A stretch of DNA of 64,000 bases from Comamonas testosteroni (GCA_008727115.1 CP044131.1:2480001-2544000); one strand, 5' to 3'; counted from the stretch's first letter, positions 1 to 8,790 are shown. The notes: generated by a model not told the origin, from the letters alone. Translations and numbers: made by a program.

Positions 1-1427
1 CCCGCCATCTCTTCGGCGTCGGCCGCCGCCAATCGAAAGCTCTCACTCAGGCCGCCAAACGTCACCGATGCCAGACCCGTGCGCAGCGCCGCCACGCCCT
101 CCATCACCTTGGATGCAATCTGTGCAAACGCTGCGCCCAGGCCGTAGATGGCAGTCAGCACGCCATTGACGCCCGCCGTCATCACGCCCCAGGCCAACTG
201 CACCGTATTGCCTGCATTCGTGGCGTACTGGCCGATGCGCTGCAGCGTCTCGCCCGTCTCGCTGGCAAAGACCTGCAGGCGCAGGATCACGGCGTCAAAG
301 TTGACGTTGGCGGCAAATTCACGGAAGAACTTGAGGCCGTTTTCAAAGGCCGTGGCCAGGGTCTGGCCGAAGCGCTCCACCAGGCCGCTCTCGACCGCCT
401 TGCGCAGCGCGCCGGTCAGCTCGTCCACACCCTTGCGCACCACCTGCAGCACGGGCTTGCCCAGCACCTGGGTCACCGTCTCCCACATGCTGCTCAGGCC
501 CTTGAGTGAGCCGTTGAGGTTGTCGGCCATGGTCTTGGCCGTGGCTTCGGCGCTGCCGCCCGCCTCACGCAGCTTGCCGGTCAGCTCATCGAGCGCGCCC
601 ATACCTTGGTTGAGCAAGGCACGCAGTGCGGGCCCAGACTCCAGACCGACGGCGTTGATGGCGCGCTCGCCGTCCTTGCCCTTGGCGGCTAGCTGGTGCA
701 GCGCTTCTTCAAAGTTGGTGGTGACAATGCCTGCCGCGCCCAGCTCCTTGCGGAAGCTGGAGAGCGGGTTGGCAAACTGGCTCATGATGGAGTTCAGCGC
801 CGTACCCGCGCGGCTGGCGTCAATGCCCGCGTCGGCAAACTTGCCGATGATGGCCACCGTGCTCTCCAGGCTCACGCCCAGGGTGTTGGCAACGGGCGCC
901 GCATAGCTCAGCGCCTGGGCCAGCCCTTCCACGCTGGTGTTGGTGGCGTTGGCCCCTTTGGCCAGCACATCGGCCACGCGACCGGCATCGTCAAAGGCCA
1001 GGCCCATGCCCATCACGGCTTTGGTCACGTACTCACTGGCAGCGCCCAGCTCGATATCGCCAGCCTGGGCCAAGGCCAGCACGGCGGGCAGGGCCTTGAC
1101 TGAGTCGCCGGCGCTCAAGCCCGCCTTGGCCAGATTCTCCAGAGCACCAGCCGCCTGCACCGATGTGTACTTGGTATTGCTGCCCGCCGCCTGCGCGGCC
1201 TTGGTCAGCTCGGCCATTTCTGCGGCCGAGCCTTCGGTAGCCGCCTTGACGCGGCTCATGGCCGCTTCAAAGTCTGCCGCGCTCTGCACCACGCCCGCAA
1301 ATGCTTTGATGCCGAAGTAGCCGGCAATCGTGGCGCCCAGCAGCTTCACATTGCGCCCAAGGCGGCTCAGCACCGCAGACGCATCGTCCTTGGCGTTGAT
1401 CACGATCTGAATGGGCTTGAAGGCCAT
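1..1427 (-). CDS. Phage tail tape measure protein (partial, C-terminus off window)
   Basis: About 475 N-terminal residues are visible; the gene runs off the left edge. The protein starts MAFKPIQIVINAKDDAS and contains the alanine-rich, helical TP901-type tape measure core (FEAAMSRVKAATEGS and following, roughly residues 35-270). The protein sets tail length and is packed inside the tail tube of siphophages. It lies 109 bp downstream of the tail tube gene, so the usual pair of tail assembly chaperone genes between tube and tape measure is not seen. The family call is firm from the sequence; the exact phage group is not. Confidence 0.85.
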   Translation of the reverse strand, partial: MAFKPIQIVINAKDDASAVLSRLGRNVKLLGATIAGYFGIKAFAGVVQSAADFEAAMSRVKAATEGSAAEMAELTKAAQAAGSNTKYTSVQAAGALENLAKAGLSAGDSVKALPAVLALAQAGDIELGAASEYVTKAVMGMGLAFDDAGRVADVLAKGANATNTSVEGLAQALSYAAPVANTLGVSLESTVAIIGKFADAGIDASRAGTALNSIMSQFANPLSSFRKELGAAGIVTTNFEEALHQLAAKGKDGERAINAVGLESGPALRALLNQGMGALDELTGKLREAGGSAEATAKTMADNLNGSLKGLSSMWETVTQVLGKPVLQVVRKGVDELTGALRKAVESGLVERFGQTLATAFENGLKFFREFAANVNFDAVILRLQVFASETGETLQRIGQYATNAGNTVQLAWGVMTAGVNGVLTAIYGLGAAFAQIASKVMEGVAALRTGLASVTFGGLSESFRLAAADAEEMA

Positions 1428-1536
1428 GACGTCTCGGCTTGAATGAAAGTGGTTGCTTCGGTTTGCGCTGCAGCCAGCAAGAGCGAGCCGCAGTGCAAAC
1501 CGCCCCGGCAAGCAGGGAGGTCTGGTTGGAGATGAG

Positions 1537-2334
1537 TTAAGGAATCAGCGCTGCGCGGCCGTCGACATAGACGGCTTCGCCGTTGTCGGGTTTGAGCACT
1601 TCCACATCGAAGCCGAACTGGCTGTAGTCAGTGCCGTCCTGGATCAGCGGCAGCTCGCCCGTGGGCGACAGGGAAACGCTGGGGAACCACCAGTCACGGT
1701 TGGTGCCGTGGGCGTTGTCGGCAATCAGCTGCAGCGCGCCCTTGAGATCCGCGCCATTGCCGGACTTGATGCGCTCCCAATGCGTCTCGGCCGCCGTGTA
1801 GCCCACATGCACTTCGGTAGCCGCGTCAATCGCACCGCCCTCCACGATCTGCAGCAGGCCCAGGTCGGCGTCCACCGTGTAATCGGTGCCCTCATCAAAG
1901 GTCGTGAGACCGTCCTTGCTCTTGACGGTGACCGCACTGAGCTTGCGTGCACCGGTCGGTGCCGCTGCGGTCACGCCCAGGCGGTAGATGCTGCCCGGCT
2001 CCACCGTGTGTGCTTCGTCCGTCACCGTGGCCGTGGCCTGGGTGTGCGTCTCTGCCGTGCCGGACAGAAACATGCGCAGGTTGCTGCCGCTGATGTTGTC
2101 GGTGGTGATGGCCGCCTTGCGGGTGATTTCGATCAGGACCTCTTCATCCTTCTCGCGCAGGCCGCCCTGCGAGCTGTAATGCGGGGCCTTGTCGCCCTCC
2201 ACGCTCAAAGAGAAGGCCGGACAGTTGCCGAACTGGCGACCGCCCAACAGGCGGCCTGCCGCATCGAACGGATAAAAGACAAGGCGTCCACGGGGAATCT
2301 GGTATTCCTTTTTGACGCGGGGCAATGCACCCAT
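1537..2334 (-). CDS. Major tail tube protein
   Basis: 265 residues starting MGALPRVKKEYQIPRGRLVF. I chose the ATG at 2334 because AAGGAG lies six bases upstream; the frame extends further only through a TTG. The protein is beta-rich with a central Ig-like stretch (VTAAAPTGARKLSAVTVK), as in tail tube proteins of lambda-like phages. It follows the tail terminator-like gene and precedes the tape measure gene, the usual place for the tube subunit. The function is inferred from position and overall character, not from a diagnostic motif. Confidence 0.65.
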   Translation of the reverse strand: MGALPRVKKEYQIPRGRLVFYPFDAAGRLLGGRQFGNCPAFSLSVEGDKAPHYSSQGGLREKDEEVLIEITRKAAITTDNISGSNLRMFLSGTAETHTQATATVTDEAHTVEPGSIYRLGVTAAAPTGARKLSAVTVKSKDGLTTFDEGTDYTVDADLGLLQIVEGGAIDAATEVHVGYTAAETHWERIKSGNGADLKGALQLIADNAHGTNRDWWFPSVSLSPTGELPLIQDGTDYSQFGFDVEVLKPDNGEAVYVDGRAALIP

Positions 2335-2369
2335 GACAAGCTCCTTATAAAGATTGGACGGCGCCGGAC

Positions 2370-2783
2370 TCAAACGTCCAGCGACTCAAAGACAGACACG
2401 CAGGTGAACTCGACCGAGTAGCCCACCAGGCCCGCATCGCTGAATTCGGCCTCGCGCACGCCGGCCACCTTCAGCTCGGACCAGGTACGGCCGTCGCTAG
2501 ACACCGGCTTGAAGCCATGCAGGCCGCCAATCACCGCCGTCATGGCGGCATCCAGATCTGCTGCCGCCTGGGCGCTTCGCTTGGCAACCAGCACGCAGGA
2601 CCAGCGCGGCTCCAGTTGCGCCGCTTCACGCGACACATCGCCGGGTGCCGCGCCCACCATGCGGATCTCGATGGCCGGAACCTGCGAGCGATCGCAGTGC
2701 TCTGAAGCACCGCGCACCTGCCAGCTGTTGAGCGCTGACATGGCTTGCAGGCGGGCTTTAAGGGCAGATTCCAGAAGCAGCAT
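2370..2783 (-). CDS. Minor tail / tail terminator-like protein
   Basis: 137 residues starting MLLLESALKARLQAMSAL. Small proteins of this size with a ParE-like alpha/beta pattern, lying between the head-tail joining protein and the tail tube, normally cap the tail (lambda gpU type). The start at 2783 lies 5 bp after the stop of the upstream gene, so translation is probably coupled. I see no catalytic motif. The role is inferred from gene order; it could instead be a head-tail connector. Confidence 0.5.
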   Translation of the reverse strand: MLLLESALKARLQAMSALNSWQVRGASEHCDRSQVPAIEIRMVGAAPGDVSREAAQLEPRWSCVLVAKRSAQAAADLDAAMTAVIGGLHGFKPVSSDGRTWSELKVAGVREAEFSDAGLVGYSVEFTCVSVFESLDV

Positions 2784-2788
2784 AGCAA

Positions 2789-3109
2789 TCAGTTCAAAAA
2801 GACAATGGGGAAAACGGCCCAGCCGCTGGCGTCGGCGACCACCGGCCCGGTGATCTGGCAGGGCTGGCCGCCGATCAGCAAGCCGGTGCTGCCCTCGGCA
2901 ATGCCGGGGGCGTTGGCTACGCACATGGCCACGGTCTGGCGGTCGGTGGTCACGGTGTGGTCCAGGTAGCCGTCCAGCGGCGTGCGATTGAAGATCACGC
3001 CGAAGGACGGGCCGCCCTGCCAACTGGCCGTGGCATTGGCCAGGGTCTGGCTGACGCCCTGATTGATCAGGGCGCCCACCGCTGCGAAAGGAGCAGTACT
3101 TGCCAACAT
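2789..3109 (-). CDS. Head-tail joining protein
   Basis: 106 residues, beginning MLASTAPFAAVGALINQGVS and ending GWAVFPIVFLN. The mixture of small beta strands and its place directly after the major capsid gene match the lambda FII-like head-tail attachment family, which docks the tail on the connector. It starts 4 bp after the stop codon of the capsid gene. Assignment rests on gene order plus the family-like phrase CQITGPVVADASGWAVFP. Confidence 0.55.
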   Translation of the reverse strand: MLASTAPFAAVGALINQGVSQTLANATASWQGGPSFGVIFNRTPLDGYLDHTVTTDRQTVAMCVANAPGIAEGSTGLLIGGQPCQITGPVVADASGWAVFPIVFLN

Positions 3110-3112
3110 GCT

Positions 3113-4156
3113 TTAAGCCTTGCGCTTGGCACGCTGCAGCATGCCGGGGCGGGTGCACATGAACAGCGGGTAGCTGTACACCTCGGGGCGCACATAGGCC
3201 TGGCGCGCCAGATCGGGCACCACCATGGCGTAAACGTCCTGGCCGGGCGTGTTAACGAAGGGCAGAAACTCCGCCGGCGAGAAACCCGCCTTGAAGGCAT
3301 CGGGCGCGCCCACCGGGAAGAACTGGCATTCGTCGTTGTTCACGGCCACGGTGCTCTTGTCGTCCGTGCCTCGGTAGTTGATAAACAGAATGTTGCCGTA
3401 GCGGAAACTGCCAAACGCCTGCCCCACCTCGTTGCGCAGGTCTGTCGCTTCCTGCTGGTTCAGGTAGGTACTGCGGGTTTCGGCATTGCTGGTCAGGTCG
3501 TCAAAGAAGTTGTCGCCGCACAAGCCCACGGCATAAGTCTGACCGGGCAACCAGGCACCATGGCTGCCGCGCATCATGGCGCGGATGACTTCATTGCACT
3601 TCACGCGCACCTTGCCCTCATCGGCGGTTGCTGTCGCAAAGTCAAAGTTGAGGGTGGCGGGGCGGGCAATGCCGAACTGATCAAACCAGTCATACAGCTG
3701 GGTGCCGTTCGCATCCATCACCTTGCCCTGCACCGCGCCCAGGCGCATGTGCTCGTGCGTCAGCTCCACGGCGGCACGCAGGCCGGTCTTGCCGTTCATG
3801 ATCTCGGCCACCTCGTTTTGCACGGCCTGCATCTCGCTGGTGCTGCCAAAGGCGCGAATGTTCTGCACCTCGGCCGCATACAGCGTCTTGCCGCGTGCAA
3901 TGCGCGTGGTGGCGAAGTGACGGATATCACGCTTTTCGCCCTTGCCTTCTTCAAGCGGCGCACCGCGCTCGCTGGTAGGGATCAGCGACAGCACGCCGCC
4001 CTTTTGCTCCACGGCAATGGTGGTGGTGCGCACGCGGTCGGGCGTGAAAATGCCCAGTTGCCCTAGCAGTTGCGGCGCATAAGGCGCCTGCTGGATGGCA
4101 GTGGAGAGCGACGTCATATTGAATGCGCCGTGATTGAAGACGTTCAGATCGGCCAT
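3113..4156 (-). CDS. Major capsid protein, lambda gpE family
   Basis: 347 residues starting MADLNVFNHGAFNMTSLSTA. The series TTIAVEQKGGVLSLIPTSERG and the C-terminal RPEVYSYPLFMCTRPGMLQ are typical of the gpE capsid family, and length fits (lambda gpE is 341 residues). The longer frame upstream is low-complexity proline-rich read-through, so the ATG at 4156 is preferred. It follows the decoration protein D gene, the same order as in lambda. Many copies form the icosahedral shell. Confidence 0.9.
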   Translation of the reverse strand: MADLNVFNHGAFNMTSLSTAIQQAPYAPQLLGQLGIFTPDRVRTTTIAVEQKGGVLSLIPTSERGAPLEEGKGEKRDIRHFATTRIARGKTLYAAEVQNIRAFGSTSEMQAVQNEVAEIMNGKTGLRAAVELTHEHMRLGAVQGKVMDANGTQLYDWFDQFGIARPATLNFDFATATADEGKVRVKCNEVIRAMMRGSHGAWLPGQTYAVGLCGDNFFDDLTSNAETRSTYLNQQEATDLRNEVGQAFGSFRYGNILFINYRGTDDKSTVAVNNDECQFFPVGAPDAFKAGFSPAEFLPFVNTPGQDVYAMVVPDLARQAYVRPEVYSYPLFMCTRPGMLQRAKRKA

Positions 4157-4184
4157 GTGTAGTGCCTTGCTCTTTCTGCGCGCC

Positions 4185-4544
4185 TTAGCGCGCCACAATG
4201 CCCACGGCGGCCAACTGGGCCAGCGCGGCGGTTTTCTGGGGTTCGGTCGTGCCTGCGGGCCAGGCCAGCTCATGCGCAGCCACTTCGGCATCGCGGGCGG
4301 TGATGACGGCGGCGTGGGCAGCGGCGGTGCTGTCCACTGCGGCAAACAGCACGGCAGTTGCGGTCTGGCTGCCGTTGTCGTTGGTGGGGCTCAGTGCCGT
4401 GTATTCGCCACTGGTAGTGACCTTGCCCAGCACAGCGCCGGGCAGCAGGTTCTGGCCTTGCGCGATAGTGACGACTTCGCGCGAGCGGGTGCCGTTGGCT
4501 TCGCTGACCAAATAGCAGGCGGTGCCGGGGCCGAGTGTTTCCAT
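4185..4544 (-). CDS. Head decoration protein D
   Basis: 119 residues starting METLGPGTACYLVSEANGTR, with the family core LLPGAVLGKVTTSGEYTALSP and AVLFAAVDST. Decoration proteins bind the expanded capsid at three-fold sites and stabilise it against internal DNA pressure. AGGAG lies upstream of the start. The gene sits between the protease/scaffold gene and the capsid gene exactly as in lambda (C-Nu3-D-E). Length is close to lambda gpD (110). Confidence 0.88.
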   Translation of the reverse strand: METLGPGTACYLVSEANGTRSREVVTIAQGQNLLPGAVLGKVTTSGEYTALSPTNDNGSQTATAVLFAAVDSTAAAHAAVITARDAEVAAHELAWPAGTTEPQKTAALAQLAAVGIVAR

Positions 4545-4573
4545 GGGGTGTGCTCCTGGTGAATGAGGGTGAA

Positions 4574-5017
4574 TCAGCGCTTGGCATAGCCGAAGGCCTG
4601 GCCCCAGCCCGCTTCGGTCTGGGCGTTGGCGGCGCTTGCGCTGTCAGGCGCGGCCGCTTCCATGCCCGAGACATCGGGGTTGCCCATGGCCGCCATGGCC
4701 TGGGCAAACGGGTTGGCAGGTGCGCTGGCAGTGGCTGTTGCGGCCGTCACTGCGGCAGCGGGGGCCACATCCAGAAAGCCCTTGGCCTGCTCGGCACTCA
4801 GGCCAGTGCTGATGCACTGCTGGGCAATGGCCGGGTTGGCTGATGCATTGGCATGGCCCAGGATGGCGGCCACGCGCGCACGCTCGGCAGCGGCGCCTTC
4901 GGCACGGGCTTGCTCCAGGCTGGCCTGGGCCGGTGCGGCAACGGCTGGGGTTTCTGCAGAGGCTGCTGCGGGTGCGACTGGTGCTGCCGCCGTGGTTTCG
5001 GTACTGGGTTGGGTCAT
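4574..5017 (-). CDS. Nested scaffold protein (Nu3 analogue) starting inside the protease gene
   Basis: An internal in-frame ATG at 5017 begins MTQPSTETTAAAPVAP and would give a 147-residue protein identical to the C-terminus of the protease. AAGGGA lies six bases upstream of this ATG, a good ribosome site inside a coding region. Lambda produces Nu3 scaffold from an internal start in gene C in the same way. The domain boundary (end of the S49 fold, start of the Ala-rich helical part) coincides with this start. Expression of the short form is inferred. Confidence 0.6.
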   Translation of the reverse strand: MTQPSTETTAAAPVAPAAASAETPAVAAPAQASLEQARAEGAAAERARVAAILGHANASANPAIAQQCISTGLSAEQAKGFLDVAPAAAVTAATATASAPANPFAQAMAAMGNPDVSGMEAAAPDSASAANAQTEAGWGQAFGYAKR

Positions 5018-5947
5018 AGAGATTCCCTTGGGTTGTGAAGACATTCCCGCGCCTGCGGGGTAGCTGCGGGCACGGCGGGCGGCCAGCTCGGCAATCACGG
5101 CGTCTGCCGTGCCAATGCGGTCCGCCAGGCGCGCAGCCACGGCGGCCACGCCCCGGTAAACAGATGCACGCGTGTCGCGCACGGCCTGCTCGGTCATGCC
5201 TCGGTGCTGGGCCACGGCCTGAATGAACATCTGGTACAGGCCTTCGATGTCGGCCTGCAGGCTGGCGCGCACCGCATCGGGCAAGGGCTGGTAGGGGTTG
5301 CCGTCCACCTTGTGGTCGCCGGCAAAGATGTGAGAAACGCTGATGCCCTCATTGGCCAGCGCGCGGCTGAAATCCACATGGCGCATCACCACGCCAATCG
5401 AGCCCACATAAGACGTGGCAGAAAGCACCACCTCATCGGCTGCGCTGGCGGCCAGGTAGGCGGCGCTGGCGGCCATGCCGTCGGCCACCGCCACAATGGG
5501 CTTGCTGCCGCGTGCGGCGTAAATGCGATCGGCCAGCTCAAACGCGCCGGATACCTCGCCGCCCGGGCTGTCCATCACCAGGGCAATGGCATGCACCTCG
5601 CTCTTGGCCAGGGCGTCTTCCATGTCGGCGGCCAGGTCGTTGTAGCCAATCAGCAGGCTGCTGTCGGCCTCCAGCCGGGTGCGGTGTACCAGGCCGCCCA
5701 TGGCGCTGATGACGGCCACACCCTCGGTCACGCGGTAGCCGCGTTCGGTGCGCTCGCCCTTGCGGGTGGTGAACATCTCTGCGGGCAAGGCCGCGCGGGG
5801 GCTAAGCGCTGCGGCAGCGAACTGCAAAGCCTCCGAGCCCAGCAGGCGCTGGCCCATGCCGGCAATGATGGCGTCCAGCTTTTGCGGGTGCAGCAGCAAC
5901 GGAGTGTTGAACAGGCGGTCGGCCAGATGCGGGTAAGGTCGGCTCAT
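4574..5947 (-). CDS. Prohead protease, S49 (lambda gpC-like), with C-terminal scaffold region
   Basis: 457 residues. Residues about 70-270 are a ClpP-fold S49 peptidase: DSPGGEVSGAFELADRI forms the oxyanion region, the nucleophile is the serine of MAASAAYLAASA, and the general-base lysine is in FAGDHKVDGNPYQPL. From about residue 310 the protein becomes Ala-rich and helical, as expected of a scaffold domain. The start overlaps the portal stop codon (ATGA), so translation is coupled. It trims capsid proteins during prohead maturation. Confidence 0.88.
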   Translation of the reverse strand: MSRPYPHLADRLFNTPLLLHPQKLDAIIAGMGQRLLGSEALQFAAAALSPRAALPAEMFTTRKGERTERGYRVTEGVAVISAMGGLVHRTRLEADSSLLIGYNDLAADMEDALAKSEVHAIALVMDSPGGEVSGAFELADRIYAARGSKPIVAVADGMAASAAYLAASAADEVVLSATSYVGSIGVVMRHVDFSRALANEGISVSHIFAGDHKVDGNPYQPLPDAVRASLQADIEGLYQMFIQAVAQHRGMTEQAVRDTRASVYRGVAAVAARLADRIGTADAVIAELAARRARSYPAGAGMSSQPKGISMTQPSTETTAAAPVAPAAASAETPAVAAPAQASLEQARAEGAAAERARVAAILGHANASANPAIAQQCISTGLSAEQAKGFLDVAPAAAVTAATATASAPANPFAQAMAAMGNPDVSGMEAAAPDSASAANAQTEAGWGQAFGYAKR

Positions 5948-7545
5948 GGCGCATCCTTCTGGGCGGCTGCGCCCTCTTCCTTGTCGCCAGCGCTATCGCT
6001 GGTATTGGCGGTACTGGCAATCCAGGTGGTGGCCGTGGGGCTGACCAGGCCAAGATCGGCACGGCGCTCGGCTTCAATCTTTTGCTGGTGCAGCACCTCT
6101 TCCCAGTCCAGGCCCTGCTCTGCGCACTCCTGCTCCAGGGTGGAAACACCAATCTCCAGCCGCAGCTTGGCGGCGGTGATTTCCTTCACCGGGTCCACCC
6201 AGCCCTTGCCGCCAAACACAAAGCGGCAACGGGTATAGGCATAGCGGTTGGCGTAAAAACCGGGTGCGTCGATCACGCCTGCGTTCACCGCCTCTTCCAG
6301 CCACAGCTCGTAGATAGGGCGCAACCAAGTGCTGGTCAGCCAGCGGCGGCGGCCGTGAAAGTAGCGCCATGCCTCCAGCAGCGAAGCGCGGGCGCTGCTG
6401 TAGTTCACTTTGCTGAAGTCTTTGGCAAACAGCTCGTACGGCAGGTTCATGCCAGCGGCAATGCGCCGCTCTACGGACTGCATGAAGGCCTCAAACGCCA
6501 CATTGGGGCGGCCCGGCGTAAACGACTGCAAGCGCGCGCCCACGGGCAGCGGAATCACCGCCCCGGCCTGCAACTTGCCAATGCTGCGCGACTGCTTGAC
6601 GGAGTCCTTCCAGGCATCACGCGGGTCCTCACCAAACAAGGATGACGCGGCCTCCTGGCTCAGATCCGACTCCAGAAACGCCGCCACCAGCGAATTGGCC
6701 AGGCTGGCCTGCAGCTCGTTCTGGGCGTACTTACCCGCCATGTGGAACTCGCGCATCACGGCGCTGACGATGGGCTTGCCCCGGCTCTGGCCCGTGCGCT
6801 CTTTGGAATGCAGATGCACCACGCGGCGGCGGCCCCAGGGCGTGAAGGCGGGCACGCGCTCCCAACGGTTCAGATCCATCGATTCATCGCCGCGCAGGTA
6901 CAGCGCATCGCCGGGGTGCGCTGCCTGAAAGTGATAGGCCACAGGCGCGCCCTCGCGGTCAAACTCCACACCCCGGCGAATGCGGGCCGTGCCCTGCAGG
7001 TGGGGCGGCGTCTCCAGCCGGTCGGCCTCGATCACGCTCAGGCGCGTGGCCCAGGGGCTGTCGGGCCGGGGCAACCATTTGGGAATGGCCACCGCATCGC
7101 CGTTGATCATTTCGCCGCCCAGGGCCAGCACGGTGAGGCCCAGCAAATCCAGCGTGCGGGCGGCATCGCAATCCGTCGTGTCGGCCCAGCTGCGAAAGTG
7201 CGCCTCTACCTTGTTGCCCCACTCGCGGGCTTGCTCGGGCGTCCAGCCCAGCAGGCGGTAATCGGGCAAAGCAGACAGGCGCAGCACCGCACCCACTACG
7301 TTATCGCGGTGGGTTTGAATGCCGCCAGCCATCAGCCCGTCATTGCGGGCCAGGTCTCGGCTGCGGCTGGTGAGGGTATCGAGTTCGGGCAGCAAGTCGG
7401 CGTCTGCACTGCCCGCAAACGGCTGCCAGTCGCGCAGGGCCAGATCGGTGTGCGATGCCCCCTGATAGGCAGACATGGCCGCACCGCCCTGCGCAACAGA
7501 TGCGCGGGCGCGGCTTTGGCGGTTCTGGCGTGTGCTGCGACCCAT
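5944..7545 (-). CDS. Portal protein, lambda gpB family
   Basis: 533 residues, same length as lambda gpB. Recognisable family segments are ARNDGLMAGGIQTHRDNVVG near residue 70, HLHSKERTGQSRGKPIVSAV near 245, and KVNYSSARASLLEAWRYFHG near 395. The portal forms the dodecameric channel through which terminase pumps DNA. It begins 2 bp after the gpW-like stop and its stop overlaps the protease start, so the head genes form one tight operon on the minus strand. Confidence 0.92.
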   Translation of the reverse strand: MGRSTRQNRQSRARASVAQGGAAMSAYQGASHTDLALRDWQPFAGSADADLLPELDTLTSRSRDLARNDGLMAGGIQTHRDNVVGAVLRLSALPDYRLLGWTPEQAREWGNKVEAHFRSWADTTDCDAARTLDLLGLTVLALGGEMINGDAVAIPKWLPRPDSPWATRLSVIEADRLETPPHLQGTARIRRGVEFDREGAPVAYHFQAAHPGDALYLRGDESMDLNRWERVPAFTPWGRRRVVHLHSKERTGQSRGKPIVSAVMREFHMAGKYAQNELQASLANSLVAAFLESDLSQEAASSLFGEDPRDAWKDSVKQSRSIGKLQAGAVIPLPVGARLQSFTPGRPNVAFEAFMQSVERRIAAGMNLPYELFAKDFSKVNYSSARASLLEAWRYFHGRRRWLTSTWLRPIYELWLEEAVNAGVIDAPGFYANRYAYTRCRFVFGGKGWVDPVKEITAAKLRLEIGVSTLEQECAEQGLDWEEVLHQQKIEAERRADLGLVSPTATTWIASTANTSDSAGDKEEGAAAQKDAP

Positions 7546-7547
7546 GC

Positions 7548-7790
7548 TTACACCAGGTAGATGGGCTTGCGCGCTGCCTGGCCGGTACGGCGCAGCAGCT
7601 CGGCGTTGATATCGTCAATGGCGCGGCGCAGCTGCGTCGTGTCGGCATTGAACTGCACAGAGCGCGCGCCCACCCCATCGGTGCTGTGGCTGGCCTGCGT
7701 GGGGCCGGTCAGGCGCGCATCAATGGCGGCCAGATAACTGTCGCGCCGTGCGGTGAGCTGTTCGGTGGTGAGGTGGCTGTAAAGACCCAT
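7548..7790 (-). CDS. gpW-like head-tail joining protein
   Basis: 80 residues starting MGLYSHLTTEQLTARRDSYL and ending RTGQAARKPIYLV. The helix-hairpin-helix layout, Arg-rich centre and a C-terminal aromatic-Val tail resemble lambda gpW, which plugs the portal before tail attachment. It lies directly before the portal gene, as W precedes B in lambda. The ATG at 7790 is preferred over an upstream TTG. In lambda, W directly follows A; here an accessory cassette separates it from terminase. Confidence 0.75.
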   Translation of the reverse strand: MGLYSHLTTEQLTARRDSYLAAIDARLTGPTQASHSTDGVGARSVQFNADTTQLRRAIDDINAELLRRTGQAARKPIYLV

Positions 7791-7940
7791 GCGCCGATGG
7801 TCGGCGGATGGCTGCGACAAGTCACTGCGACATATGTCTCTAAATCATGTCGCAGCTTTGCAGCGCTTATGCACAAACGATCATCACAATCAATTTCATA
7901 GCAAACAGAGCAATCCACTTAGCCACTGACATTGCAAGCC

Positions 7941-7958
7941 TGTAAACCAAGGTTTACA
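7941..7958 (+). promoter_or_regulatory. Palindromic operator upstream of the toxin-antitoxin pair
   Basis: TGTAAACCAAGGTTTACA is a perfect inverted repeat (8-bp arms, 2-bp centre) ending 8 bp before the toxin start codon. Toxin-antitoxin operons of this class are normally repressed by the antitoxin binding such a palindrome. The site is seen directly; its ligand is inferred. Confidence 0.6.
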
Positions 7959-7966
7959 TTACACCC

Positions 7967-8263
7967 ATGTACCAAGTCCTGCGAACCGAAGAATTCAACG
8001 CTTGGCTCATGGGCCTGCGCGACAAAGTGGGGCAAAAACAAGTGCTGGCGCGCCTCACCCGCCTGTCGCTAGGCCACTGGGGCGACTGCAAGCCTGTTGG
8101 CGGTGAGGTGACAGAGCTGCGCATCGACTCTGGCCCCGGCTACCGCGTGTACTGCTGGCGTGAAGGTAGCGTAGTGGTCATCGCCCTGGGCGGTGGCGAC
8201 AAATCCACCCAGCAGCGCGACATCACCAAGGCCCAAGCCATGGTGCAACTTTTGAAGGAGTGA
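7967..8263 (+). CDS. RelE/HigB-family toxin
   Basis: 98 residues starting MYQVLRTEEFNAWLMGLRDK. The pattern GDCKPVGGEVTELRIDSGPGYRVYC followed by VVIALGGGDKSTQQRDITKA is that of the HI1419/HigB-type branch of RelE toxins, which cleave ribosome-bound mRNA. The gene precedes its antitoxin (HigB order), on the strand opposite to the head genes around it. AAGGAG near its end serves the antitoxin. It is an independent moron inserted between terminase and gpW, probably expressed in the lysogen to stabilise the prophage. Confidence 0.85.
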   Translation: MYQVLRTEEFNAWLMGLRDKVGQKQVLARLTRLSLGHWGDCKPVGGEVTELRIDSGPGYRVYCWREGSVVVIALGGGDKSTQQRDITKAQAMVQLLKE

Positions 8264-8268
8264 CAGAT

Positions 8269-8589
8269 ATGAACCGCACAGCCGCAGAAAAATTAGGCAT
8301 CAAGCCCTTTGATGCCGCGGAATACCTGCAGTCTGACGAAGACTGCTCCGCCTACCTGCAAGCCTGTCTTGAGCAGGCACCGGACGATGCCGCCGTTTTC
8401 TCCAAAGCGCTGGGCGACATTGCCCGCGCACGCGGCATGATGCAACTGGCCAAAGACACCGGCCTCACCCGCGAAGGCCTGTACAAAGCCTTGGGCGAAA
8501 AAGGCAACCCCAGCTTTGGCACCGTGATGAAAGTGATGCACGCTCTGGGGCTGAACATACAGATCACCCAGCAAAACGCTCACGCCTGA
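8269..8589 (+). CDS. HigA/HI1420-type antitoxin (HTH)
   Basis: 106 residues starting MNRTAAEKLGIKPFDAAEYL. It has the addiction-module antidote pattern GMMQLAKDTGLTREGLYKAL followed by NPSFGTVMKVMHALGL, a Xre-like helix-turn-helix. I chose the ATG at 8269 because AAGGAG lies eight bases upstream; a GTG at 8260 is the alternative. It neutralises the upstream toxin and probably represses the operon at the 7941 palindrome. A bidirectional terminator follows at 8602. Confidence 0.85.
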   Translation: MNRTAAEKLGIKPFDAAEYLQSDEDCSAYLQACLEQAPDDAAVFSKALGDIARARGMMQLAKDTGLTREGLYKALGEKGNPSFGTVMKVMHALGLNIQITQQNAHA

Positions 8590-8601
8590 GTCACAAAACC
8601 C

Positions 8602-8637
8602 AAAAGCCCCTGCCAGGCAACGCCAGCAGGGGCTTTT
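8602..8637. terminator. Bidirectional intrinsic terminator
   Basis: AAAAGCCCCTGC and GCAGGGGCTTTT form a 12-bp stem with a 12-base loop. It ends the antitoxin transcript on the plus strand and can also act on the minus strand. It is part of a longer duplication with 9460-9606. Confidence 0.85.
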
Positions 8638-8748
8638 CATTGCGCCAAATATTTCAAGCCAAATCATCCTCTAGTGCTTATCTATCAAGCGCTAGTAGCT
8701 ATCAAAACTGATTATTTAAAGGTCATCATCAGCGTGCCGGGCGGCACT
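8602..8748. repeat. Direct repeat copy 1: terminator, palindromic repeat and rha 3' remnant
   Basis: About 145 bp here match 9460-9606 at roughly 90 percent: the terminator, a stretch ending TTTCAAGCCAAATC, an AGCGCT-type palindromic repeat, and the last codons of the Rha gene. On the minus strand 8715-8748 still reads PPGTLMMTFK and a stop, the exact C-terminus of the antirepressor at 9569. It is therefore a remnant of a second antirepressor gene. Confidence 0.85.
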
Positions 8749-8790
8749 CTAGGTCCACGGCGGAAAGACTAGGCTTGTCGGCGTGCTAAC

